Origin: Micromonospora rifamycinica
GTDB lineage: Bacteria; Actinomycetota; Actinomycetes; Mycobacteriales; Micromonosporaceae
Assembly: GCF_900090265.1 (NCBI RefSeq)
Contig: NZ_LT607752.1
Location: 5,772,001 to 5,836,000, forward strand
DNA: 64,000 nt
Reading direction: 5' to 3'
Within the stretch, counting starts at the first letter, position 1, and each line of letters opens with the position of its first letter. Shown here piece after piece: positions 14,839 through 22,429 of this stretch. The position numbers and the translations under genes were made by a program. Below the pieces are notes generated by a model. It had not been told where the DNA came from. It saw nothing but the letters and a program-made list of their open reading frames with translations, and made no database searches.

Positions 14839-15002
14839 TCGATGTCCGCCAAGTGCCGTTCCTGGTTGAGGTGGCCTGGTTCGTGATCGATGACCACCAC
14901 GTGAAGCCCTGCCGCCGCTGCTACCCGGACGGCTGGTGCCCGCGCTACGCGGCAGCGCGTGCGCGGCTGCTGGTCTGGCGGCTGGCCGGTGATCCGCAAT
15001 GA
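14835..15002 (+). CDS. small C-x2-C-x5-C protein, cassette copy 2, gene ii
   Basis: This 55-residue counterpart of the 7149-7325 product starts at GTG within GTGA and ends within ATGA. It has PFLVEVAWFVIDDHH, then CRRCYPDGWCP, preserving C-x2-C-x5-C. Apart from this motif and the PxLVxxAW start, the two copies have diverged. The tight overlaps on both sides indicate fixed stoichiometry with genes i and iii. Confidence 0.55.
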   Translation: MIDVRQVPFLVEVAWFVIDDHHVKPCRRCYPDGWCPRYAAARARLLVWRLAGDPQ

Positions 15003-15352
15003 GCGCGCAGCTACCGAAGGCCGGCGACCTGGTGCACGTGACCCGCGCGGCCAGCGTGCAGTTCGTCAACCCGATCATGTGCCGAGTCATCCGGGTGCTT
15101 GACTGGATCACCTACGACCGGTGGTGCTGGCTCGACGTGTACCAATTGGACGCCAAGGGCGACGCGGTGGCCCGACGGTCGATCTTCGTGCAACCGGCCG
15201 GGTTACAGATACAGCGCCCCGCCCCCACGCCCCGCAAGCCGACGCGGTCGGCTGCCATCCCGAACGTGCGCCAAGATCGCCGCCCCGCCGGGGTGCCGGC
15301 CACTCCGCAGCGCCGGGCGGCGCAGGCTCGGCGTACGGCTGGCCACGGGTGA
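14999..15352 (+). CDS. conserved small protein, cassette copy 2, gene iii
   Basis: This 117-residue protein starts at the ATG of an ATGA overlap. The folded N-terminal 70 residues (QLPKAGDLVHVTRAASVQF then VIRVLDWITYDRWCW) match the 7322-7702 product closely, and a Pro/Arg-rich tail follows. The duplication of the whole three-gene set on either side of the mobile DNA is notable. No function is known to me. The tRNA-Arg gene lies 74 bases downstream on the other strand. Confidence 0.65.
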   Translation: MSAQLPKAGDLVHVTRAASVQFVNPIMCRVIRVLDWITYDRWCWLDVYQLDAKGDAVARRSIFVQPAGLQIQRPAPTPRKPTRSAAIPNVRQDRRPAGVPATPQRRAAQARRTAGHG

Positions 15353-15426
15353 CGTGGTGGGGCCGAGGTGGGTCCGGTGCTGGTCGAAGATCAGAGGCTA
15401 GGGTCGTTTCTCCTGGCAGATATGGG

Positions 15427-15499
15427 TGCGCCCGGCAGGATTCGAACCTGCGGCCTTGGGATTAGAAGTCCCCTGCTCTATCCGCTGAGCTACGGGCGC
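15427..15499 (-). tRNA. tRNA-Arg (anticodon TCT)
   Basis: Read on the minus strand: acceptor GCGCCCG (15499-15493) pairs with CGGGCGC (15434-15428), discriminator A at 15427. The D stem GCTC/GAGC, anticodon loop CTTCTAA (TCT, reading AGA) and T arm GCAGG-TTCGAAT-CCTGC are all present. No variable-arm expansion is seen, and a CCA end is not encoded. It stands at the right border of the accessory island and is a plausible integrase target, although I found no second copy of its 3' half in the window. Confidence 0.93.
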
Positions 15500-15637
15500 G
15501 CGGCGTACGTGTCGCGCCAAGAGGGTACCGCCGACCCCCCGCCGTACGGCGGAACGGGTCGCTTCCGGACACGCGTGATCAGCGTCGCACGGCACCCCCG
15601 GTCGGGGCACCCCTCATCCGGCTGGCGCGTCGGGCCG

Positions 15638-15643
15638 TACCCT
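15638..15643 (+). promoter_or_regulatory. -10 box TACCCT of a probable leaderless gene
   Basis: TACCCT is followed after 6 bases by the GTG at 15650. No ribosome site precedes that GTG, which supports leaderless initiation. Confidence 0.45.
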
Positions 15644-15649
15644 CGGGTC

Positions 15650-16336
15650 GTGCTGCTGGAGCCGGATGTCGAGAACGAGGTCGCCTACGAGCTGTGCCAG
15701 CTCCTGGGCCGGGCCATCCTGCCGGTCGACGCGGCGGGCGACCCGGGTACCGCCTTCTTCCTCGCGCGTCCCGACGGCGAGTTCCTGCTGACCGCCGACG
15801 CCGTGGCGGGGCGGGCGCGGCGGCTCGGCCTGCGGCCCAGCGTCACCGAGCCGGCCGGCGTGGCCGGTGGGTCGGTGCCGCTGGCGGAGCTTGCGGCGCG
15901 GTGGGCACGTGACGCGCGGCTCGGGGTGGCGGTCCTGCCGACCGGCGGGCTGCACGCGTTCGCCGACGGGCAGGGCTGGCGGTGGCGGGTGCAGCCGGTG
16001 CCGGCCTCCGTGGCCGTGGGGGCGGACGACCTTGCCGGGTTCGGGGCCGGGCCGGTCACCGCGATCGTGTTGGCCCTCGGCGTCGGCGGCGACGGCAGCC
16101 GTCCCCTGGAGGTCGCCGTCGAGCGGGCCGTCCGCGACGACGACCGGCTGCGGGTCACCGCCGCGCTCCCCGCCGGCTATCTGGGCGCTCCCGTCTTCGG
16201 GGTACGCCCCGACGCCGCCGGGGAGCTTGGCCTGCGCTGCCTGGGCGTGGTGCTGCCCGCCGACGACGGCGGGACCGGACCCGGCCATCCGGTGGCCACC
16301 CTCGACCGGGTGCTCGCCGCGCTGCCCGCCACCTGA
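15650..16336 (+). CDS. conserved hypothetical protein, 228 aa
   Basis: No family is confidently recognised. The protein is soluble, starts VLLEPDVENEVAYELCQLLG and contains repeated Gly/Ala-rich strand-turn units that give a vaguely protease-like or lipocalin-like impression (GTAFFLARPDGEFLLTADAV), but no catalytic triad can be placed. The GTG at 15650 is chosen because a TACCCT box lies 6 bases upstream and nothing upstream in frame looks coding (the tRNA lies there). It converges on an alpha/beta hydrolase gene. Confidence 0.55.
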   Translation: MLLEPDVENEVAYELCQLLGRAILPVDAAGDPGTAFFLARPDGEFLLTADAVAGRARRLGLRPSVTEPAGVAGGSVPLAELAARWARDARLGVAVLPTGGLHAFADGQGWRWRVQPVPASVAVGADDLAGFGAGPVTAIVLALGVGGDGSRPLEVAVERAVRDDDRLRVTAALPAGYLGAPVFGVRPDAAGELGLRCLGVVLPADDGGTGPGHPVATLDRVLAALPAT

Positions 16337-16353
16337 GTGCCGGCCGGCACCCG

Positions 16354-17412
16354 TCAGGCGGTCGGGAGGGCGCTGGCGGCCGGGGTCTCGTCGGCGCTGG
16401 GGGCGCGGGTGCCGGGCACCGGGGCTTCCGCGTCCGCCGGTGCGGTGTCGGCGGGGCGGGTCGGGCCGGCGCCCAGGAAGGCCTCGGCCCAGCGCCCGAC
16501 CTCGGTGAAGACCTGCTCGCGTACGGTCGGGCCGGAGAGGACCAGGTCGTGCTTGCCGCCGTCGAAGCGGGCCACGGTGACGTGCCGGCCGAGCCGGGGT
16601 GCCCAGCGGACCATGTGCTCCACGTCCAGCACCGCGTCGGCCAGGGCCGCCGAGTCGTGCCAGCGGGTGCCCCGGAAGCTCCGGGTCGAGCAGGCCAGCA
16701 GCACCGGGACGCGGATGTCCAGCCCGGCGCGGAGCTGCCGTTGGGCGGTGCGGATCGCGGCCAGCCAACCGGCCCGCACCGGGAACCCGGCGAGCGGCTT
16801 CCAGGTCAGGTCGTACGTCCACTCGCCGCGATGGTCGGCGTGCAGGCTCTCGCCGTACACGGTGCCGAGGCCGAAGGGCAGGGCGCGGTGCGGCGCGCGA
16901 CGGCCCAGCCGGGCGACGGCCGCCGCGAGGGGTCGACGGACCAGCCAGGGGGCGTTGATGTCGAAGAAGGGGCTGTTCAGGACGAGCCCGTCGACCAGGC
17001 CGGCGTCGCGGCGGGCGTGTGCCCAGAGCGAGATGATCAGGCCGCCGGTGGAGTGGCCCATGACGAGCAGGGTGTCGTGCCCGTCCCCGGCACGGATGAT
17101 CTCTGCGGCGGCGTCCAGCTCGGGGAAGTAGTCGCTCAGGTCGCGGCAGAAGTTCGGGGTCTGGTGGGGCAGCAGGCTGCGGCCGTACTTGCGCAGGTCG
17201 AGGGCGTAGAAGTCCCAGCCCCGGGCGGCGTAGAAGTCGGCCAGGTGGGTCTGGAAGAAGTAGTCGACGAAGCCGTGCACGTAGAGCACCGCCCGGCCCG
17301 TCGGGCGGTCCGCCCGCCGCCGGACCAGCGTCGCGACCACCGGCCCCTCGTCGTCGGTGCCCAGGTCGATCGTCTGCCGCTCGTACGGCGGCCCCAGCAC
17401 GTCCTGTTCCAC
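16354..17412 (-). CDS. alpha/beta hydrolase (serine hydrolase / lysophospholipase-like)
   Basis: This cytosolic alpha/beta-hydrolase has the oxyanion strand VLYVHGFVDYFFQ (residues about 41-53), the nucleophile elbow GHSTGG (about 118-123) and a late DGGKHDLVLSG segment supplying the catalytic His. The layout matches the Hydrolase_4/monoacylglycerol-lipase-like group. The last about 40 residues (from GAGPTRPAD on) are a Pro/Ala-rich tail not needed for the fold. The GTG start lies next to a promoterless GC-rich gap. The substrate is unknown. Confidence 0.8.
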   Translation of the reverse strand: MEQDVLGPPYERQTIDLGTDDEGPVVATLVRRRADRPTGRAVLYVHGFVDYFFQTHLADFYAARGWDFYALDLRKYGRSLLPHQTPNFCRDLSDYFPELDAAAEIIRAGDGHDTLLVMGHSTGGLIISLWAHARRDAGLVDGLVLNSPFFDINAPWLVRRPLAAAVARLGRRAPHRALPFGLGTVYGESLHADHRGEWTYDLTWKPLAGFPVRAGWLAAIRTAQRQLRAGLDIRVPVLLACSTRSFRGTRWHDSAALADAVLDVEHMVRWAPRLGRHVTVARFDGGKHDLVLSGPTVREQVFTEVGRWAEAFLGAGPTRPADTAPADAEAPVPGTRAPSADETPAASALPTA

Positions 17413-17532
17413 AACCGCGACGCTACGCCCGTCGGCCTACCCGGCGGTAGCCCCGGCCCCGGCGGCGCGGGCGACGGCAGCGGTGGGGGTGGGGGCGACG
17501 CGGCGGTGCGGGCGACGGCGGCGGGTCGCCGG

Positions 17533-17573
17533 GGAGCGTCCCCGTCCGGTGGGTACGCGGACGGGGACGCTCC
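17533..17573 (-). terminator. 16-bp perfect GC hairpin after the HPF-like gene
   Basis: GGAGCGTCCCCGTCCG and CGGACGGGGACGCTCC are perfect arms with a 9-base loop, 10 bases past the stop at 17583. Confidence 0.75.
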
Positions 17574-17582
17574 GGTGAGCGG

Positions 17583-18014
17583 TCAGGCGGTCTCGGCGTC
17601 CACCCGGTCGGCGTCGTTGTCGGAGTCGAGGTCCGGCAGCGGAGCGGGCACGGGCGGGGCGGCCATCTCCCGGATGTGCTTGTTGTGCCGGGGCTCCTGC
17701 CGGGTCTTGGAGTCGTTGAGCTTGCGGCGCAGGTCGTCCCGGGCGTCGTTGAGGGCGGCCCGCAGGTCCTCCTCGCTCGACGTGGTGACGATCTTCTGCC
17801 GGCCGGCGATCCAGCACTCCAGGGTGACCTTCTGCCCGCGGGCCTCCCGGTCCTTGACCGACACCTCCAGCTCGGTGGCGTCGGCGTGGAAGGCGGCCAG
17901 CCGGGCGTCCAGGGTGCCGAACTGCTCGACGATCCAGTTCCGGTCGCCCTGGGAGAAGCCCGCGCCCATCCGCAGACACTCGGCCACGGTCGCCGGGTTG
18001 GCCACCGCGCTCAT
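17583..18014 (-). CDS. HPF/RaiA-family ribosome-associated protein
   Basis: The 143-residue protein fits the short ribosome hibernation/RaiA fold: a helical start, a central strand DATELEVSVKDREARGQKV, then TLECWIAGRQKIVTTSSEEDL and the second helix ALNDARDDLRRKLND. It would bind the 30S decoding region and silence ribosomes under stress. It lacks the long-form C-terminal dimerisation domain and ends in an acidic tail. The ATG at 18014 follows GGGAGGGGCGGCG. Similar genes in Micromonosporaceae are annotated as HPF/RaiA family. Specific role inferred. Confidence 0.65.
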   Translation of the reverse strand: MSAVANPATVAECLRMGAGFSQGDRNWIVEQFGTLDARLAAFHADATELEVSVKDREARGQKVTLECWIAGRQKIVTTSSEEDLRAALNDARDDLRRKLNDSKTRQEPRHNKHIREMAAPPVPAPLPDLDSDNDADRVDAETA

Positions 18015-18418
18015 CGCCGCCCCTCCCGCTCGGTGCGGACGGAGCCGGTCATGCGGAGCGGGGTCCGAATCATCAGCACTGCCTTTCTCGTCGGACGTCG
18101 TGCCTGGTGGCGCTTGGTTGATCAACTCAATACCCAGTCGGGGTCGACCTCACTCCGGGTGATGCCGCCTTCTCGACCCTGCTGTTCCCGATCCCACTGG
18201 CCTCCCTCGGTCTCTGGTGGTTTCAGCCTGGTCCGATCCCGGGGCCGCCTCCAGGGCCGGTCGGCCTAGCACACCGGGACCTTGATCAGGTTGTCGTCCA
18301 CAGCCCGTCCGGTTGTCCACAGGACGGGGTCGGGTGTTCGCGCCGGCATGCCGCGCCGGGCCAGGCTCGGTCCCGAGTCGACTCGGCACCATATCCGCCG
18401 GACCCTGGAGAGGGAACG
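18015..18418. other. 404-base divergent intergenic region, HPF-like / ssb
   Basis: No gene is seen. It carries a GTTGATCAAC palindrome (18117-18126), two DnaA-box-like nonamers (18294-18302, 18313-18321) and the ssb ribosome site GGAGAGGGAACG just before 18419. It must hold promoters for both flanking genes; I could not place a convincing -35/-10 pair. Confidence 0.5.
18294..18321 (+). promoter_or_regulatory. two DnaA-box-like sequences upstream of ssb
   Basis: TCGTCCACA (18294-18302) and TTGTCCACA (18313-18321) are in the same orientation with starts 19 bases apart. TTGTCCACA is the form of DnaA box typical of high-GC actinomycetes. The site is about 100 bases before a single-stranded-DNA-binding-protein gene. 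Confidence 0.45.
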
Positions 18419-19189
18419 ATGTTTGACACCTACGTAACGATCGTCGGCAATGTGCTGACCGCGCCGGAATGGCGTCGTACCGCCCAGAGCAACACCCTGG
18501 TCGCCAACTTCAAGGTGGCCTCGACCGCCCGCCGCCTGAACCGGGACAGCGGTCGTTGGGTGGACGGCAACAGCCTCCGCGTCCGGGTCAACTGCTGGCG
18601 CAGGCTGGCCGAGGGGGTGGCCGCCTCGATCATGGTCGGCGACCCGGTGGTGGTCGCCGGGCGGCTCTACACCCGCGACTGGACCGACGACGCCGGCAAC
18701 CACCGGGTCCTCTACGAGTTGGAGGCGGTCGCGGTCGGGCACGACCTCTCCCGGGGCCGGTCCCGCTTCCTGCGCAACCGGCCGAGCATGGCCACCAGCT
18801 CCGTGGAGGACGACGAGACGGCCCACCGGGTGCAGGGCGAACCGACCGAGCCGGTGCCGCCGGGGCAGGCCCCCGCCGGGCCGGACGACCGCCCCCTGGA
18901 CGACGACTTCGGGTTGTCCGGCTTCGGTTTCCCGCGCGCCGGCCACGATCTGCCCGGCACCGGGTACGCCCCGACGGTCGACCCGCTCGACGACGAGCCC
19001 GACGACGACCTGACCCCGCTACCCGACGACGAGAGCCGGCCGGATGACGAGGGTCGGCCGGGCGACGAGGGGGAGCCCGGCGACGACCGCCCGTCGGGCG
19101 GCCCGGCCGCCCCGACGCCGGCCGAGGTGGCCGGCGGCCCGGCGGGTCGGGGCCGGCGGGGCCGGGGCCGGGTGCCGGTCCCGGCCTGA
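18419..19189 (+). CDS. single-stranded DNA-binding protein (SsbB-like paralogue)
   Basis: An N-terminal OB-fold (residues 1-110: MFDTYVTIVGNVLTAPEWR, ANFKVASTARRL, DGNSLRVRVNCWRRLAEGV, GDPVVVAGRLYTRDW) is the standard SSB domain that coats single-stranded DNA. The tail is long, acidic and Asp/Pro/Gly-rich (about residues 130-245). Unlike replicative SSB it does not end in the DDDIPF-type tip that recruits partner proteins: the last residues are basic (GRRGRGRVPVPA). That marks a paralogue, perhaps for competence, recombination or sporulation. GGAGAGGGAACG precedes the ATG; a GC hairpin follows the stop. Confidence 0.88.
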   Translation: MFDTYVTIVGNVLTAPEWRRTAQSNTLVANFKVASTARRLNRDSGRWVDGNSLRVRVNCWRRLAEGVAASIMVGDPVVVAGRLYTRDWTDDAGNHRVLYELEAVAVGHDLSRGRSRFLRNRPSMATSSVEDDETAHRVQGEPTEPVPPGQAPAGPDDRPLDDDFGLSGFGFPRAGHDLPGTGYAPTVDPLDDEPDDDLTPLPDDESRPDDEGRPGDEGEPGDDRPSGGPAAPTPAEVAGGPAGRGRRGRGRVPVPA

Positions 19190-19195
19190 GAACTC

Positions 19196-19225
19196 GGCCC
19201 CGCGCCGGGGAAGGGACGCGGGGCC
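19196..19225 (+). terminator. terminator hairpin after ssb
   Basis: GGCCCCGCG and CGCGGGGCC are perfect 9-bp arms with a 12-base loop, 7 bases past the ssb stop. Confidence 0.65.
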
Positions 19226-19242
19226 GGGTTCGTACGGGCGGG

Positions 19243-19276
19243 GGCGGGGTGGCGACGGCGACGTGGCCACCCCGCC
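19243..19276 (+). promoter_or_regulatory. 11-bp hairpin before cobD
   Basis: GGCGGGGTGGC and GCCACCCCGCC pair perfectly around a 12-base loop, followed by a TAGGCT box at 19284-19289. It may be a second terminator stem for ssb or a leader structure. It has no resemblance to a cobalamin riboswitch. Confidence 0.4.
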
Positions 19277-19310
19277 CAGGGGCTAGGCTGGCCGGCCGGA
19301 GGTGGTGCGG

Positions 19311-20348
19311 GTGGGGCGGCGCACAGCGGCGGCGAACGCGGTCGGACTGGTGGCCGGGTATGCGCTGGACAGCCTGCTCGGCGATCCCCGGCGCGGGCAT
19401 CCGGTGGCCGGCTTCGGGCGGGCCGCCGGCATCCTGGAACGTCGGGTCTACCGGGCCGATCGCCGCGCGGGAGCGGTCTTCACCGCCGTCGCGGTGGGTG
19501 CGCCGGTGCTGCTCGGCGTGGCCGTCGACCGGGCCACCCGGCGGCACCCGGTGGCCCGGGTCCTGGTCGTGGCCGTCGGCACCTGGACGGTGCTCGGCGG
19601 TCGGACGCTGCGCCACGAGGCGACGGTGATGGGTAACGCCCTGCGCGCCGGTGACCTGCCGGCGGCCCGCCACCGGCTCGGGCATCTCTGCGGTCGGGAT
19701 CCGTCCCGCCTCGACGAGGGCGAGTTGGCCCGCGCCACCGTCGAGTCGGTCGCCGAGAACACCTCCGACGCCGTGGTCGCCCCCCTGGTCTGGGGTGCCC
19801 TCGCCGGCCTGCCCGGCCTGCTCGGCTACCGGGCGGCGAACACCCTGGACGCGATGGTCGGGCACCGCTCACCCCGCTACGCCCGGTTCGGCACCCCCGC
19901 TGCCCGCCTCGACGACCTGCTCAACCTGCTGCCGGCCCGACTGACCGGGCTGCTCACCGTCGCCGCCGCGCCCAGCGTCCACGGCGACCGGGAGCGGGCC
20001 TGGCAGGTCTGGCGACGGGACCGCCACGACCACCCCAGCCCCAACGCCGGCCAGTGCGAGGCGGCCATGGCCGGGGCGCTCGGTGTCCGGCTCGGCGGCC
20101 GGAACGTCTACTTCGGACGCTCCGAGGTGCGGCCGTTCCTCGGCGACGGCCCGCGCCCCGAGGCCCGGCACCTGAAACGGGCCGCCCGGCTCTCCGGCCG
20201 GGTCGGCCTGGCCGCGCTCGCCCTGGCCGCCCTCTGGCCGCTGACCGGTGGCCGGCTGGTCGCCGCCACCGGCCGTAGCCTGCTGCGGCAACCGGTCCGC
20301 CGGCTCACCGCCCGCCTCGGCACCCCCGGCCGGGGGAGCGGCCGATGA
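19311..20348 (+). CDS. cobD: adenosylcobinamide-phosphate synthase (CobD/CbiB)
   Basis: This integral membrane enzyme joins aminopropanol (phosphate) to adenosylcobyric acid late in B12 synthesis. Family marks are GYALDSLLGDPRRGHPV near the N-terminus, ATVESVAENTSDAVVAPLVW, and HDHPSPNAGQCEAAMAGALG. Several hydrophobic segments are spread through the protein, and the length of about 345 aa is normal. GGAGG at 19298 is spaced 8 bases from GTG 19311; GTG 19302 is in frame but too close to it. It overlaps cobQ by ATGA, so the two are co-translated. Confidence 0.93.
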   Translation: MGRRTAAANAVGLVAGYALDSLLGDPRRGHPVAGFGRAAGILERRVYRADRRAGAVFTAVAVGAPVLLGVAVDRATRRHPVARVLVVAVGTWTVLGGRTLRHEATVMGNALRAGDLPAARHRLGHLCGRDPSRLDEGELARATVESVAENTSDAVVAPLVWGALAGLPGLLGYRAANTLDAMVGHRSPRYARFGTPAARLDDLLNLLPARLTGLLTVAAAPSVHGDRERAWQVWRRDRHDHPSPNAGQCEAAMAGALGVRLGGRNVYFGRSEVRPFLGDGPRPEARHLKRAARLSGRVGLAALALAALWPLTGGRLVAATGRSLLRQPVRRLTARLGTPGRGSGR

Positions 20349-21889
20349 GCGGCGGGCTGCTCGTCGCGGGCACCACGTCCGACGCGGGCAAGAGCGTGCT
20401 CACCGCCGGCATCTGCCGCTGGCTGCACCGGCAGGGCGTCGCCGTCGCGCCGTTCAAGGCGCAGAACATGTCCAACAACTCCGCCGTGGTGGTCGGCCCG
20501 GACGGGCGGGGCGGCGAGATCGGTCGGGCCCAGGCGATGCAGGCTGCCGCCTGCGGGATCGCCCCCGACCTGCGGTTCAACCCGGTGCTGCTCAAGCCGG
20601 GTAGCGACCTGGCCAGTCAGGTGGTGCTGCTCGGCGAGGCCGTCGACACGGTCACCGCCGGCAACTTCCGCACCCTGCGCCCGAAGCTCGCCGAGACGGC
20701 GTACGCGGCCCTGGCCGAGCTGCGGGCGGCGTACGACGTGGTGATCTGTGAGGGGGCCGGCAGCCCCGCCGAGATCAACCTACGGGCCGGTGACTACGTC
20801 AACATGGGGCTGGCCCGGCACGCCGAACTCCCCACCATCGTGGTCGGCGACATCGACCGGGGTGGCGTGTTCGCCTCGATGTTCGGCACGGTCGCCCTGC
20901 TCGACCCGGCCGACCAGGCCCTGGTCGCCGGCTTCGTGATCAACAAGTTCCGGGGTGACCTGGGCCTGCTCCGCCCCGGGCTGGACATGCTGCACCGGGT
21001 GACCGGCCGCCCCACCTACGGGGTGCTGCCCTGGCACCTCGACCTCTGGCTCGACGCCGAGGACTCGCTCGCCTACGGGCGGGTGCTCGGCCGACCCGCC
21101 GCCCCGTACGGCACCGCATGGCTCGACGTCGCCGTGGTCCGGCTGCCCCGGATCAGCAACGCCACCGACGTGGAGGCCCTGGCCACCGAGCCGGGCGTCC
21201 GGGTCCGGCTCACCGTCGAGCCCGCCGAGCTGGCCGCCGCCGACCTGGTCGTCCTGCCCGGCTCCAAGTCCACCGTCGCCGACCTGGCCTGGCTGCGGGA
21301 GACCGGGCTCGCCGAGGCGGTCACCGCGCACGCCGCCGCCGGTCGGCCGCTGCTCGGCATCTGCGGCGGCTTCCAGATGCTGGCCACCGCCATCCACGAC
21401 CCGGTGGAGAGTCGGCGGGGCAGCGTCCCCGGCCTGGGCCTGCTGCCCATCGAGATCACCTTCGACCCGGCCAAGACCGTCCGGCCCGCCGTCGGCACCG
21501 CCGCCCCCGACGTCCCGGTGCGCGGCTACGAGATCCACCACGGGTACGTCTCCACCGCCGACCCGGCGCTGCCCCCGCTGCTGCACCACGCCGACGGTCG
21601 CCCCGAAGGAGCCCGGCTCGGCGCGGTTTACGGCACCCACTGGCACGGCGCCTTCGAGTCCGACGAGTTCCGCCGCCGGTTCCTGACCGGGGTGGCCCGG
21701 TCGGCCGGCCGGCACGGGTTCACCGTCGCCCCGGACACCACCTTCGCCGCCGCCCGCGAACGCTCCCTCGACCTGCTCGGCGATCTGGTCGAGGAGCACC
21801 TCGACACCACCGTGTTGTGGCGGCTCATCGAGGCCGGTCCGCCGGCCGACCTGCCGTTCGTGCCACCCGGTGCCCCACCCACCGCCTGA
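20345..21889 (+). CDS. cobQ: cobyric acid synthase (CobQ)
   Basis: CobQ uses ATP and glutamine to amidate four side chains of adenosylcobyrinic acid diamide. The N-terminal P-loop-like domain begins LLVAGTTSDAGKSVLTAGI and has FKAQNMSNNS and EGAGSPAEINL. The C-terminal triad glutamine amidotransferase has the nucleophile Cys in LLGICGGFQM and the His in THWHGAFE. It is full length at 514 aa and all expected catalytic residues are present. It overlaps cobD by ATGA, forming a two-gene operon. Confidence 0.96.
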   Translation: MSGGLLVAGTTSDAGKSVLTAGICRWLHRQGVAVAPFKAQNMSNNSAVVVGPDGRGGEIGRAQAMQAAACGIAPDLRFNPVLLKPGSDLASQVVLLGEAVDTVTAGNFRTLRPKLAETAYAALAELRAAYDVVICEGAGSPAEINLRAGDYVNMGLARHAELPTIVVGDIDRGGVFASMFGTVALLDPADQALVAGFVINKFRGDLGLLRPGLDMLHRVTGRPTYGVLPWHLDLWLDAEDSLAYGRVLGRPAAPYGTAWLDVAVVRLPRISNATDVEALATEPGVRVRLTVEPAELAAADLVVLPGSKSTVADLAWLRETGLAEAVTAHAAAGRPLLGICGGFQMLATAIHDPVESRRGSVPGLGLLPIEITFDPAKTVRPAVGTAAPDVPVRGYEIHHGYVSTADPALPPLLHHADGRPEGARLGAVYGTHWHGAFESDEFRRRFLTGVARSAGRHGFTVAPDTTFAAARERSLDLLGDLVEEHLDTTVLWRLIEAGPPADLPFVPPGAPPTA

Positions 21890-21915
21890 CCGCGCCGCCG
21901 CCTGCCGGTCGGGCG

Positions 21916-22317
21916 TCAGAGACGGAGGTCGGCGGGCTGGTCGGACAGGGGCAGCCCGGCCTCCCGCCACGCCTGCACGCCGCCGGTCATGTCGGTGGCG
22001 TTGCGCAGGCCCAGCGCCTGGAGGCTGGCCGCCGCCAGACTGGAGCTGTAGCCGTGCCGGCACACCACCACGATCTCCCGGTCGTAGCCGGTCGCCTCGG
22101 GGATCCGCCACTCGCTGGCCGGGTCCAGCCGCCACTCCAGCACCGTGCGGTCGATGACGATCGCGCCGGGCAGCTCCCCCTGCTCACGACGTTGCCTCTC
22201 GGTGCGGGTGTCGACCAGCAGCGCACCCGCCCGTACCGCCTCGACCGTCTGCTGAGGACTCAACCGCCGCAGCCCGGCTCGGGCCTGTTCCAGCAGGGCG
22301 TCCACGCCGGGACTCAT
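21916..22317 (-). CDS. rhodanese-like domain protein
   Basis: This single-domain sulfurtransferase-fold protein (133 aa) has LVDTRTERQRREQGELPGA, the active-site loop VVCRHGYSSS with the catalytic Cys, and a final TGGVQAWREAGLP, the standard rhodanese ending. It could move sulfur in thiocofactor or cyanide chemistry; the physiological donor and acceptor are unknown. The start is uncertain (ATG 22317 chosen; in-frame GTGs upstream lack a ribosome site). It converges with cobQ with a gap of only 26 bases. Confidence 0.87.
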   Translation of the reverse strand: MSPGVDALLEQARAGLRRLSPQQTVEAVRAGALLVDTRTERQRREQGELPGAIVIDRTVLEWRLDPASEWRIPEATGYDREIVVVCRHGYSSSLAAASLQALGLRNATDMTGGVQAWREAGLPLSDQPADLRL

Positions 22318-22416
22318 CACGTCATTGAGCACGTCCAGATCATGCCCCGGCACCCTGACCACCGCCCGACGAACAGCACTCCCCGCGGCGGAACCAGGCT
22401 CACGGGGGACACCCAC

Positions 22417-22422
22417 TAGCGT
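22417..22422 (+). promoter_or_regulatory. -10 box TAGCGT of a probable leaderless gene
   Basis: TAGCGT is followed after 7 bases by GTG 22430. No ribosome-binding sequence is present. Confidence 0.45.
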
Positions 22423-22429
22423 CACCGGT

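Noticed and set aside
15427..15499. Duplicate of the tRNA-Arg 3' half as a distal attachment site within the island
   Set aside because: I scanned 5-15 kb for a copy of the T-arm sequence CAGGATTCGAACCTG and saw none; only a short chance match at about 14108 inside a gene.
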